Source: CAVYOE01 sp963770155 (GTDB taxonomy: Bacteria; Actinomycetota; Thermoleophilia; Solirubrobacterales; 70-9). Taken from it: DNA of 22,670 bases. The stretch covers positions 1 through 22,670 of the forward strand of contig CAVYOE010000002.1 of NCBI GenBank assembly GCA_963770155.1, written 5' to 3'. The translations under genes were made by a program, and so were the position numbers. The notes under the pieces were generated by a model, which was not told where the DNA came from, ran no database searches, and saw only the letters and a program-made list of their open reading frames with translations. Positions within the stretch are counted from its first letter, which is position 1, and each line of letters opens with the position of its first letter. Shown piece by piece: positions 1-8,707 of the stretch.

Positions 1-199
1 CGGCTCCCGGCAGGGCCTCGGAGATGCATGGGCCGTTGGTCAAATCTGTTCCCGCCGCGACCGCCTGCTGGTAGGCGGCCTCCGCCGCGGCGACCGCCGC
101 CACCTCCTCGTCGCTGACCGCGTCGTCCTTCTCACCGCAGGCGGCAAGCACGAAGACGCTCGCCGCCAGCACTGTTCCGATGATCAAGAGCCGCGACAC
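1..199 (-). CDS. Putative lipoprotein, 3' part cut off by window edge
   Basis: The N-terminus reads MSRLLIIGTVLAASVFVLAAC, a short positive start, a hydrophobic core and a lipobox LAAC with the lipidated Cys at residue 21. It is followed by an acidic linker (GEKDDAVSDEE) and an Ala-rich helix. The protein should be exported by Sec, diacylated on the Cys and anchored to the outer face of the membrane. The GTG start at 199 is chosen because it gives a complete signal peptide and lies six bases behind a GATACT hexamer at 206-211; no Shine-Dalgarno sequence is visible. It lies 43 bases downstream of the ftsH stop, but its own -10-like element suggests separate transcription. At least 66 codons are present and the rest is outside the window. 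I do not recognise the mature domain. Confidence 0.72.
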   Translation of the reverse strand, partial: MSRLLIIGTVLAASVFVLAACGEKDDAVSDEEVAAVAAAEAAYQQAVAAGTDLTNGPCISEALPGA

Positions 200-205
200 G
201 CGCCA

Positions 206-211
206 AGTATC
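206..211 (-). promoter_or_regulatory. Putative -10 element of the left-edge lipoprotein gene
   Basis: On the minus strand GATACT is followed by six bases and then the GTG start at 199. This spacing would put the transcription start at or next to the start codon (leaderless mRNA). No clear -35 element is seen. Confidence 0.45.
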
Positions 212-242
212 TCGCTCGGCCGGCTCTCGCGCAGATCGCCGC

Positions 243-2204
<1,962 letters not shown>

Positions 2205-2208
<4 letters not shown>

Positions 2209-2780
2209 GGTGGATCGAGGGTACCAGGGCTCAGGCGGGGCTCAGGCAGCGTCTCGGCGAGCGCGGCAACGTATGAAAGGTTGCGAAAACGCTGCTTGTG
2301 GTCGAGGCCATAGCCGATCGCGAACCGGTTCGGGATCTCGAATCCGACGTACTTGATCGGGAGATCCACACGGCGTCGCTCGGGCTTGGTCAGCAGAGAG
2401 CAGACCTCGAGCGAGCCGGGCTCGCGCGCCTTCAGGTTGCGCAGCAGGTAGTGGAGAGTGAGCCCCGAGTCGATGATGTCCTCGACGATGAGGACGTCGC
2501 GGCCCTCCACCGGGGCGTCGAGGTCCTTGAGGATCCGGACCACGCCGGAGGAGTCGGTGCTCGAGCCGTAGCTCGAGACCGCCATGAAGTCGAGCTCCGC
2601 GTCGATCTCGAGGTGGCGCATCAGGTCGGCGAGAAAGAGAACGGCGCCCTTCAGGATCCCGACCATGATCAGGTCCTTGCCGTCGTAGTCGCGGCTGATC
2701 TCCCGGCCCAGCTCCGCGATACGCTTTTGCAGATCTTCGGCCGAGACCAGGACCTCCCCGATCGAGGCGTCGTCGCGCAT
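2205..2780 (-). CDS. hpt: Hypoxanthine phosphoribosyltransferase
   Basis: This cytosolic purine-salvage enzyme transfers the phosphoribosyl group of PRPP to hypoxanthine (often also guanine), giving IMP or GMP. The 191-residue length is typical. The PRPP-binding motif VLIVEDIIDSGLT lies at 96-108 with the acidic pair E100-D101. The PPi loop is in LKGAVLF (43-49), the flexible-loop region in SSYGSST, and the purine-binding C-terminal part reads PNRFAIGYGLDHKQRFRNLSYV. The ATG at 2780 is nine bases behind a TAGACT hexamer and has no ribosome binding site. It follows the LPXTG gene after a strong hairpin and overlaps ftsH by four bases, so hpt and ftsH look like one transcription unit. The pairing with tilS and ftsH is common in bacteria and supports the call. 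Confidence 0.95.
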
Positions 2781-2789
2781 GCGGCGCGC

Positions 2790-2795
2790 AGTCTA
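2790..2795 (-). promoter_or_regulatory. Putative -10 element of hpt-ftsH
   Basis: TAGACT on the minus strand stands nine bases before the hpt ATG. Together with the hairpin just upstream, it suggests that hpt-ftsH starts its own transcript, with little or no leader. Confidence 0.5.
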
Positions 2796-2818
2796 GGTGC
2801 GCCGGCGCCGCGGCGCGA

Positions 2819-2841
2819 GCGCCCCGGAGCCTCCGGGGCGC
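2819..2841 (-). terminator. GC-rich hairpin between the LPXTG gene and hpt
   Basis: A perfect inverted repeat has 10-base arms (GCGCCCCGGA and TCCGGGGCGC) around a 3-base loop. It lies 22 bases past the stop of the LPXTG gene. There is no T-tract, as is common for actinobacterial terminators, so a terminator role is inferred from position and stem stability. Confidence 0.6.
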
Positions 2842-2862
2842 CCGCGTCGCAGTCAACCGATA

Positions 2863-3693
2863 CTAGGAACCGATCGTGAACCAGCCCGGCCGCCGGGACC
2901 GGGTCAGGAGACCGGCCGCCAGCAGAACCGCGCCGAGCAATGCCAGCCAGGCGACGTCGATGCCGGTGAACGGGAGCGTCGCTCCGGTGATGCTGCCCGC
3001 GCTGGCCTCGTCGGCGGCCGAGCCGCCATCTTCGTCGTCGCTGCCGCCGCCCGAACCGCCGCTACCGGAGCCGATCAGCGGCTCGCCGGGATCGCCGGTG
3101 CCGGGATCACCGGTGCCGGGGTCCCCGGTGCGTGGATCGCCCGGGCCGGAGAGCGTGGTGAACGGCTCGCCGCTCTCACAACTGCCGTCCGGGGCGGGAA
3201 TGAGATCCCCGTGCCCCGCGTGCGCCTTCAACGACGCGTTCGAGGGCGTGATCACCACATACGGGTTCGAGTCAGACCCCGTGTGATGGCAGATCGTTGT
3301 CTTCCCGGGCGGGCCGTTTCCGTTGTTACCCGACGACGAGCCGTCATCTCCGCCGCCGCCGGAGGAAGACCCTCCGCCGCCGCCGACACCCGGAGAGCCG
3401 CCGCCACCGTTGCCGTTGCCTCCGGCATTGCTGTTTTCACTGTTTCCGGGTGCGCTCGAAGAGTTGGACTGTCCATACGCGTTCCCTTGGGGTGCCGCCC
3501 CGGACTGTCCTGGACCCGGTGCTGCTTCTTGCTTGGCATGCCCGTAGGCGTTGCCGTTGGGCGATCCCTGGGGTCCGTTTCCGTTCCCGTTTCCAGGTGC
3601 CGCCACCGCAATCGGAGAGGCGAGTGCGCCCGACGCTGCTGCCACCAAGGTGACAAGCCCAAACCCGCCAACTTTTCTTTGGACTCTGGTCAT
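2863..3693 (-). CDS. LPXTG-anchored, Gly/Asn/Ser-rich surface protein
   Basis: This 276-residue protein has a Sec signal peptide (about 1-32, ending AVAAP), then a low-complexity Gly/Asn/Ser stretch (34-130). A short conserved block follows at 131-166, beginning KTTICHHTGS and ending AHAGHGDLIP; similar CH-T...HGD blocks occur in many secreted bacterial proteins of unknown role. Next are TGDPG repeats (about 189-204) and an acidic linker. The C-terminus is a classic sortase signal: LPFTG (240-244), a hydrophobic helix (248-264) and RSRR. It should be covalently attached to the cell wall by a sortase not encoded here. The ATG is supported by a strong Shine-Dalgarno GGGAGGT five bases upstream. 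It splits tilS from hpt and has a hairpin behind it, so it is probably an independent insertion in that cluster. Function is unknown. Confidence 0.85.
   Translation of the reverse strand: MTRVQRKVGGFGLVTLVAAASGALASPIAVAAPGNGNGNGPQGSPNGNAYGHAKQEAAPGPGQSGAAPQGNAYGQSNSSSAPGNSENSNAGGNGNGGGGSPGVGGGGGSSSGGGGDDGSSSGNNGNGPPGKTTICHHTGSDSNPYVVITPSNASLKAHAGHGDLIPAPDGSCESGEPFTTLSGPGDPRTGDPGTGDPGTGDPGEPLIGSGSGGSGGGSDDEDGGSAADEASAGSITGATLPFTGIDVAWLALLGAVLLAAGLLTRSRRPGWFTIGS
3089..3148 (-). repeat. Four tandem 15-bp units inside the LPXTG gene
   Basis: Imperfect units at 3089, 3104, 3119 and 3134 (type GGATCNCCGGTGCCG on the plus strand) encode a pentapeptide repeat, T/R-G-D-P-G, in the stalk before the LPFTG signal. 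Such in-frame repeats can change number by slippage and alter stalk length. Confidence 0.75.
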
Positions 3694-3697
3694 TCGT

Positions 3698-3704
3698 ACC
3701 TCCC
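3698..3704 (-). promoter_or_regulatory. Strong Shine-Dalgarno sequence of the LPXTG gene
   Basis: GGGAGGT ends about five bases before the ATG at 3693. It is among the strongest ribosome binding sites in the window, in contrast to the many neighbours without one, and fixes the start of this gene. Confidence 0.8.
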
Positions 3705-3802
3705 GATAGGGGTAGAAGAACTAATTCGCGGTCGAACTACCCAGTAATGGCGTAGCCAAAACTCGTAGCGAGCGATTTGCGCCAGGCGTGAATCCGGGGC
3801 GC

Positions 3803-5134
3803 TCAGGCGTAGGAAGCGCTGAGCACGGCGGACCGGCTGGTCTGCGGCTCGAGCTTGAACTCATCCGAAACCGCGACCCCTGCCACCCACGCGATCCGGC
3901 CGCCCGCGACGAGCACGGGCAGCTGCCGTCGCAGGGACCGGGGCACTTTGGCGTCGCTGAACACGTCCTGCAGCTTTTTTCTGCCATCGAGCCCGAGCGG
4001 GCGGATCGAGTCACCCTCGTCCCACGTCCTTACCAGCAGCTCCTTGCCGAGCTTGGTTGCATCGAGGGCAGCAACCTCGGGCCCGGCCGGCACCGGCCTC
4101 GGCTGCCCCTCGATCAGCTCGGCACGCAGCTCCCAGCTGCCGAAGGTGCAGCGGCCTGGCACCGGCAGAACGGTTTCTTCAGGGCGTGCATCTACGCCGG
4201 CGTTGAACCGGATGTGTCCGTGCTCGATCACCGCCTCGACCCCCCCGCCGAGCTCGACCGCTCCGCCCTCGGGCTCGCCGGAGAGACGCATGATCTCGGC
4301 CGCCTTCGCCGGCCCGAGCGCGACCGGGCCGGGGGCGACCCGTTCGGCGAGCTGGCGCAGCGCCAAGCGGCGAATCGCGGGCGCCAGTCGCAGCAGCTCC
4401 GCCGCGGAGACCGCAACCGCGCCCGATTTCGCTCCGGCCCGATCCAACTCCTCGGCCGCAAGCGCCTCGAGCGCTTCGGCCTCCTCGGTCAGCTCGGCCC
4501 AGGTGGCGGCGATCGTTTCCTCGGCCGCCGGAGCAAGCTCGCGGAGCACAGGCAGCACCTCGGCGCGGATCCGGTTGCGTGCGTAGAGCGGCTGCTCGTT
4601 CGTCGGGTCGTCGCGGAAAGGAAGCTCCTCGCCCTCGGCGAGCTCCCTCGCCTGCTCTCTGGAGATCCCCAGCAGCGGCCGGATCAGGGCGCCCCGGCGC
4701 GGCGCGAGTCCGAGCAGGGCGCGACGGCCGGGAGAGCTCGCGAGCCGGTAGATCACCGTCTCCGCCAGGTCGGTCAGGGTATGGCCGGTTGCGATCAGGT
4801 CGGCCCCGGTCCGGGCCCTTGCCGCCTCGGCCGCCGCGTAGCGGGCCTCCCGCGCGGCCGCCTGGAGATTGCCCTCGCCCAGCGTGGGCCGCTGCACCTC
4901 GAGCTCGATCCCGAGCCGCTCGCACACCTCCCGGGCCGCGGCCTCGTCCTCGCCGGAGTCCTCGCGGAGTGCGTAGTTCAGATGCAGGGCGCGAACCGCC
5001 GCCGGCCCCAGAGCAGCCGCCAGGCCCGCCGCGAGGCAGGCGGAGTCGGCGCCCCCGGAGACCAGCGCGACCACACGATCGCCGGCGTCCACTAGGCCGC
5101 TCTCCTCGATCACCCGCTTTGGAGTCGCGTTCAC
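3803..5134 (-). CDS. tilS: tRNA(Ile)-lysidine synthase TilS
   Basis: TilS uses ATP and lysine to convert C34 of tRNA-Ile(CAU) to lysidine, changing its specificity from AUG to AUA. The PP-loop motif SGGADS is at 26-31. The N-type ATPase domain continues through HLNYALREDS, ATGHTLTDLAETVIYRL and RPLLGISREQ; the downstream LPFRDDPTN and ARNRIRAEVLPVL blocks are typical of TilS. The C-terminal tRNA-binding domain is present (TWDEGDSIRPLGLDGRKKLQDVFSD...VPRSLRR). At 443 residues it is full length. The start is GTG at 5134, six bases behind a TAAGGT hexamer and without a clear ribosome binding site. It is transcribed away from the first CAP gene and sits upstream of the LPXTG, hpt and ftsH genes. 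Confidence 0.95.
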   Translation of the reverse strand: MNATPKRVIEESGLVDAGDRVVALVSGGADSACLAAGLAAALGPAAVRALHLNYALREDSGEDEAAAREVCERLGIELEVQRPTLGEGNLQAAAREARYAAAEAARARTGADLIATGHTLTDLAETVIYRLASSPGRRALLGLAPRRGALIRPLLGISREQARELAEGEELPFRDDPTNEQPLYARNRIRAEVLPVLRELAPAAEETIAATWAELTEEAEALEALAAEELDRAGAKSGAVAVSAAELLRLAPAIRRLALRQLAERVAPGPVALGPAKAAEIMRLSGEPEGGAVELGGGVEAVIEHGHIRFNAGVDARPEETVLPVPGRCTFGSWELRAELIEGQPRPVPAGPEVAALDATKLGKELLVRTWDEGDSIRPLGLDGRKKLQDVFSDAKVPRSLRRQLPVLVAGGRIAWVAGVAVSDEFKLEPQTSRSAVLSASYA

Positions 5135-5140
5135 GCCTGC

Positions 5141-5146
5141 ACCTTA
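5141..5146 (-). promoter_or_regulatory. Putative -10 element of tilS
   Basis: TAAGGT on the minus strand is followed by six bases and the GTG start of tilS at 5134. This fits a leaderless transcript from the tilS-CAP divergent region. Confidence 0.45.
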
Positions 5147-5281
5147 GGCCGGTTGGACAGCCGTTCGACGCGATCGGGGGAACGAATGTCGAGTTCGAGG
5201 GTCCCCGCTCAATGGCGGAACGGACCACCCGATTTGATCAGCAACCGGTGAGCCAGACCGGAACCAGACCCCCCCATTCAG

Positions 5282-5938
5282 ATGACTCGCAGACTCCCCC
5301 GGATCCTGCTGGGCTTCGCCCTGCTCTGCGCCGCGCTCGCGGTGGCGCCGGCGGCTGCCGGCGCGGCGTGCGGGGACCAGAACACCCAGCCGAACCCCGA
5401 TCAGATCGGGCTCGGTCGGTATGAGGCGTCGGTCTACTGCCTCGTAAACGAGGAGCGAGCCGACCACGGGCTCCCGGCCCTGGGCCGTAACGACAAGCTG
5501 GACACGGCATCCCAGCGGCACTCGACTGCGATGCGGTGGGGAGGGTTCTTCTCCCACGACTCGCTCGACGGGTCGAGCTTCATTGACCGGATCCTCGCCA
5601 CCGGCTACATCGACGGCGCTGCAAGCTGGGCTGTGGGCGAGAACATTGCCTGGGGCAGCCTCCACCTCGGCACGCCCAAGTCGCTTGTCTTTGCCTGGAT
5701 GCACAGCCCCGGCCACCGCGCGAACATCCTCTCCGCCAGCTTCAATGAGATCGGAGTCGGGGCCGATTGGGGCAGCCCCCTCAATCCTCGCCTGCTGCCC
5801 TCCGCGATCGTGACCACAGACTTCGGCACGATCGAAGGCGCCGCGCCCGCGGCCAAGGCGCCGCAGAAGAAGGGCAAGAAGAAGCGCAAACACAAGCGCA
5901 AGCACCGCAACAAGAAACGGAGCTGGCGGTATATCTAG
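5282..5938 (+). CDS. Secreted CAP-domain (SCP/PR-1-like) protein with basic tail
   Basis: This 218-residue protein has a signal peptide (about 1-28, ending AAAGAA) and a CAP domain (about 45-185). The CAP signature residues are visible: YCLVNEERADHGL at the first helix, RHSTAM with the first His, FFSHDS, GENIAWG with the conserved Glu, and SPGHRANIL with the second His. Bacterial CAP proteins are secreted, and their substrates or ligands are mostly unknown. The C-terminus is a dense Lys/Arg/His tail (about 196-215, KKGKKKRKHKRKHRNKK) that could bind anionic wall polymers or nucleic acid (inference). The ATG has no strong ribosome binding site. It is divergent from tilS and is followed after 66 bases by a paralogue. 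Confidence 0.85.
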   Translation: MTRRLPRILLGFALLCAALAVAPAAAGAACGDQNTQPNPDQIGLGRYEASVYCLVNEERADHGLPALGRNDKLDTASQRHSTAMRWGGFFSHDSLDGSSFIDRILATGYIDGAASWAVGENIAWGSLHLGTPKSLVFAWMHSPGHRANILSASFNEIGVGADWGSPLNPRLLPSAIVTTDFGTIEGAAPAAKAPQKKGKKKRKHKRKHRNKKRSWRYI

Positions 5939-6004
5939 TCGGGAGATCTGGCCGGGCGGACTAGACAAGCCGTCCACCTCAAAATAAGGTAGTTAAAGCA
6001 CGGG

Positions 6005-6646
6005 ATGAGGGGTGCCGACCAAACGTCTATGGATCGAACGATCCAGCTCGCGTGGGCGGCGTTTTCATACGCACTCGTCCTCGCCATCGTCATCCTGGCC
6101 ACGCTGCCGGCGGCAGGACGTGCGGCGACCGCGTGCCCCGACGCGCGCGTGCGGCCCTCCCCGGAGGCCGTTTCGCTGGACCGGGTCGAGGCCTCGATCC
6201 ACTGCATGGTCAACCGCGAGCGAGTCGAGCGCCGCCTGAAGCCGCTCCGGTTCAACCCCGCACTGCAGGCGGCCGCCAAGTACCACTCGGCCCAGATGCG
6301 CGACTACCACTTCTTCGCGCACGAGTCTCGCGACGGGACAACGATGGTCGACCGCATCGTCGGCACCGGCTACACCTTGGGTGCCCGCTCCTGGCTAGTC
6401 GGCGAGAACATCGCCTGGGGGACGTTCCCGACCGTCCGCTCGCTGTTCATCGCGTGGATGCGGAGCAGCTACCACCGGGCCAACATCCTCAATCCCCGCT
6501 TCCGCGAGCTCGGTGTGGGAGCCGAGTTCGGCCGGCCGTTCAACGGCCGCGGCCCGACCGCGGTGCTTGCGACCACCGACTTCGGCTTTGCCGACCGGGG
6601 CGGCGGCCGCGCCGGCGGCGCTAAGAGGACGACGCGGGGTAAGTGA
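6005..6646 (+). CDS. Second CAP-domain (SCP/PR-1-like) secreted protein
   Basis: This 213-residue paralogue of the preceding gene carries a hydrophobic signal/anchor segment (about 14-40) followed by a CAP domain. Conserved blocks are HCMVNRERVERRLKPLRFN, KYHSAQMRDYHFFAHES, GENIAWGTF and YHRANILNPRFRELGVGAEFG. The usual SPGHR is SSYHR here, but both CAP histidines and the Glu remain. The C-terminus is Gly/Arg-rich and shorter than the basic tail of its neighbour. The start may be ATG 6005 or the in-frame ATG 6029, which would give a more compact signal peptide. The upstream 66 bases hold an AT-richer patch (about 5980-5997) that may contain its promoter. The 3' end overlaps the convergent cyclase gene by 26 bases. 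Confidence 0.85.
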   Translation: MRGADQTSMDRTIQLAWAAFSYALVLAIVILATLPAAGRAATACPDARVRPSPEAVSLDRVEASIHCMVNRERVERRLKPLRFNPALQAAAKYHSAQMRDYHFFAHESRDGTTMVDRIVGTGYTLGARSWLVGENIAWGTFPTVRSLFIAWMRSSYHRANILNPRFRELGVGAEFGRPFNGRGPTAVLATTDFGFADRGGGRAGGAKRTTRGK

Positions 6647-7814
6647 CGTAGAGAGAGACGGGCTCGTCGAAGCCCTTGAGGTTGACCTCGCCGATCGGCT
6701 CGAAGCCGAGCCAGTCGGAGTCGGCGATCGCCTCGACGATCGGCTTCGTCACCAGAACCTCCCCGCCGAGTGCCCTGCTCACGACCCGATGGCTGAGGTT
6801 GACGTCGCCGCCGAAGTAATCGCCGTCCCGGAAAACCGCCTGTCCGTAATGGAGACCGACCCGCGGCTGCGGCCGCTCCTGGAACAGGCGCAGGAAGCCG
6901 ACCGCCCACTCGGTCAGCGTCGCGGGCTCCGGCGAGACGATCATGACCTCGTCCCCGATTGTCTTCACGACTGTCGCCTCGGCCGGGAGAGTCGCCTCGA
7001 CCGTGTCTACGAACCGCTCGACCAGGTCCAGCGCCTCCTCGTCCCCCTCCTCCTCGGTGAATCGGGTGAACCCGGCCAAGTCGACGAAGCAGAAACACAT
7101 CTGGACCCGCGCCAGCCGCCTGCCGCCGCCCAGGTCAGCCTCCATGTGGCCGACGACGTCCTGCTCGATGTAGAAGCGCAGGTAGCGGTTGTGCATGTAC
7201 TCGATCAGCGGGGTGGTCACCGGCAGCAGGTCGCCGGCGAGCCCGCCCATCTCTTCGGCCATCTGTAGCGGCGGCACCCCGTCACGCATCAGGGGTTCGT
7301 GGACGTAGAGGTGGAAGAGGCGCACCTCTGAATCGGCGATCCGGCGGATCGACTGGGCGTAGACCCTGACGAGCTGCAGGAAGGCGACCAGGGGAAAGCC
7401 GGAATCGAGCACCTCGGCGATGTGCTCGAGCGCCTGCATGTCGTCCTCGCCCAACGCTCCCTCGTGCGCGGTCGGAGTTCCGAGCAGGGCGAGAAGGCGG
7501 TCGATCAGCTCGAGCTCCAAGCCGGTGCGCTCCGCGGCCTGCTCCCTGGTGAAGACGCCGTGCGGCTGCCGGATCAGGTCCTCGGCGTAGCCGAAGGCGA
7601 GCTTGCCCTCCTCGGTCGCCTCCTTGACGTCCTCGAGGGAATAGCCGCGCTCGCGCATCCGCGCCACCACCCGGGCCTGAGCAGCCGAGGCCTCGGTCCA
7701 GTGGCCATCGGTCACCGGTACCACCCCCTCCTCGGCCCACCGCTTCAAGGTCGAGGCCGAGACCCCTGAGATCTTCGCCGCCTTCTTGAGGGAGATCGCG
7801 TCCTCGGCCATCAC
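6621..7814 (-). CDS. MerR-type HTH fused to class III adenylate cyclase
   Basis: This 397-residue soluble protein has no membrane segment. Residues 7-66 form a MerR-like winged helix (LKKAAKISGVSASTLKRWAEEGVVPV...RMRERGYSLEDVKEA). Residues 75-230 are helical, probably a sensor or dimerisation region. Residues 238-395 form a class III cyclase domain. The catalytic set is complete: metal-binding D245 (FVDLAGFT) and D288 (KTIGDE), adenine-selecting K284 and D332, and transition-state N339 and R343. The K/D pair predicts ATP to cAMP rather than cGMP. Starts are GTG 7814 or the adjacent ATG 7811, with GGAGG seven to ten bases upstream. It lies 39 bases behind the SCP2-like gene and overlaps the convergent CAP gene by 26 bases. 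A DNA-binding domain on a cyclase suggests that DNA or an effector controls cAMP synthesis, or that the HTH has become a protein-interaction module (inference). Confidence 0.9.
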   Translation of the reverse strand: MMAEDAISLKKAAKISGVSASTLKRWAEEGVVPVTDGHWTEASAAQARVVARMRERGYSLEDVKEATEEGKLAFGYAEDLIRQPHGVFTREQAAERTGLELELIDRLLALLGTPTAHEGALGEDDMQALEHIAEVLDSGFPLVAFLQLVRVYAQSIRRIADSEVRLFHLYVHEPLMRDGVPPLQMAEEMGGLAGDLLPVTTPLIEYMHNRYLRFYIEQDVVGHMEADLGGGRRLARVQMCFCFVDLAGFTRFTEEEGDEEALDLVERFVDTVEATLPAEATVVKTIGDEVMIVSPEPATLTEWAVGFLRLFQERPQPRVGLHYGQAVFRDGDYFGGDVNLSHRVVSRALGGEVLVTKPIVEAIADSDWLGFEPIGEVNLKGFDEPVSLYVTYPASSS

Positions 7815-7853
7815 CTCACCGCCTCCCCATCCACGAGGCCGGGCGCTGCCGCC

Positions 7854-8291
7854 TTACTCGAGGAGGAGCTGAGGATGCTCGCGCTCGATCGCCTCGCGAT
7901 AACGATCGAACAGCGGCTTCGCGGCCGGGAAGAACCGCAGCGCCGCGGCGGGATCGACCTGTGCAGCGCGAATGTGTCCGCGGACGAGCGCGATCGCCGG
8001 GTTCTCCCGGCCCTGGAGAAAGCGGTTGCCGACCTCGGAGTCCATCTTCAGATGCAGCCCGGGCTCCACTTTGGCCCGGCCGCGAAAGCTCCACTCGAGA
8101 CAGTGGTCGGGCTTCTCGGCGGCGGCTATGTCGACCTTCAGCTTCAGGTCTGTGAATTCGAGCCGCAGCGGTGCCGCGGCGGCACGGAGCTTCGGGCCGG
8201 CATCGGGGTCGGCGTCGATCTCGGAGAGCACCGCATCGAGCAAAGAGCGGAGCTCGCGAGCTGACCGAAAACAGGCCTCTCTCTCCATCAC
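7854..8291 (-). CDS. SCP2 sterol-carrier-like small protein
   Basis: This 145-residue protein resembles the SCP2 lipid-binding fold. The pattern is a strand-rich first half (LRLEFTDLKLKVDI...CLEWSFRGRAKVEPGLHLKMDSEVGNRFLQG) and a helical second half ending FFPAAKPLFDRYREAIEREHPQLL. There is no signal peptide, so it is probably cytosolic and may carry a lipid or acyl ligand. The family call rests on the block around LKMDSEVGNRFLQGRENPAIALVRG, which resembles SCP2 proteins, and is moderate in certainty. The start is GTG 8291 or the adjacent ATG 8288, eight bases behind a TAGACT hexamer. The MerR-cyclase gene follows after 39 bases on the same strand, so they may share a transcript and the ligand could feed into cAMP signalling (inference). 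Confidence 0.7.
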   Translation of the reverse strand: MMEREACFRSARELRSLLDAVLSEIDADPDAGPKLRAAAAPLRLEFTDLKLKVDIAAAEKPDHCLEWSFRGRAKVEPGLHLKMDSEVGNRFLQGRENPAIALVRGHIRAAQVDPAAALRFFPAAKPLFDRYREAIEREHPQLLLE

Positions 8292-8299
8292 TGCAGTGG

Positions 8300-8305
8300 A
8301 GTCTA
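8300..8305 (-). promoter_or_regulatory. Putative -10 element of the SCP2-like / cyclase unit
   Basis: TAGACT on the minus strand lies eight bases before the GTG at 8291. It is the same hexamer as at hpt and the PadR gene. Confidence 0.45.
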
Positions 8306-8348
8306 GGACCGATCAAGATGATCCGGGAAGGGAAGACCGAACCTCAAC

Positions 8349-8663
8349 CTAAGGTCGAAGCCTCTTCTGTATCTCCCCGATGGCCTCGGCCACTCGGCTG
8401 CCGATCGCGGCCGAAGCCTCCCGGGCCTCGCTGCCGCGACGTTCCACGAAGCGGCGCGCGTCGGCCCCGCGCTGCTCGAGCACCCGGCCGGCCTCGCGTC
8501 CCTGGCCGATCACCTGGTCGAACAGGGCAGTGGCGCGCTCGCGTGTTTCGCCCGCGGATCCGGCTGTCGCCTCGAAGGTCTGCTCGACCGCTTCCCTGAC
8601 GGCGTCGCCTGCCTTCTTTGCCGCCGTGCTTGGGTCGGGCTGTTTTTGCCTTCGCTTGGCCAT
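8349..8663 (-). CDS. Small Ala/Arg/Glu-rich helical protein (phasin-like composition)
   Basis: This is a 104-residue, highly charged, Ala-rich protein, predicted helical throughout (AAKKAGDAVREAVEQTFEATAG, then RERATALFDQVIGQGREAGRVLEQ and RFVERRGSEAREASAAIGSRVAEAIGEIQKRL). It has no signal peptide. The amphipathic heptad-like spacing resembles phasins or other granule- or nucleoid-coating proteins, but that is composition only and I do not recognise a family. The start MAKRRQKQ at 8663 is preferred over longer in-frame options because the upstream extension is Arg/Pro/Gly noise and a TAGGCT hexamer ends seven bases before this ATG. It is divergent from the nucleoside phosphorylase (44-base gap). 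Confidence 0.65.
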   Translation of the reverse strand: MAKRRQKQPDPSTAAKKAGDAVREAVEQTFEATAGSAGETRERATALFDQVIGQGREAGRVLEQRGADARRFVERRGSEAREASAAIGSRVAEAIGEIQKRLRP

Positions 8664-8670
8664 CGTCGGA

Positions 8671-8676
8671 AGCCTA
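8671..8676 (-). promoter_or_regulatory. Putative -10 element of the small helical protein
   Basis: TAGGCT on the minus strand is followed by seven bases and the ATG at 8663, again fitting a leaderless start. Confidence 0.4.
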
Positions 8677-8707
8677 GCCCGGACCCTGGATAGGCTCGGC
8701 CTCGATC

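Noticed and set aside
3089..3148. CRISPR-like repeats
   Set aside because: The 15-base units are directly adjacent without spacers and encode a pentapeptide repeat inside a gene.
3721..4014. 97-codon frame overlapping the end of tilS
   Set aside because: It is a shadow of the tilS C-terminal domain with Arg/Ser/Cys-rich noise and no upstream signals.
3788..5095. 435-codon open frame on the plus strand opposite tilS
   Set aside because: It is the shadow of tilS. It has no domain and runs across the tilS PP-loop in antisense.
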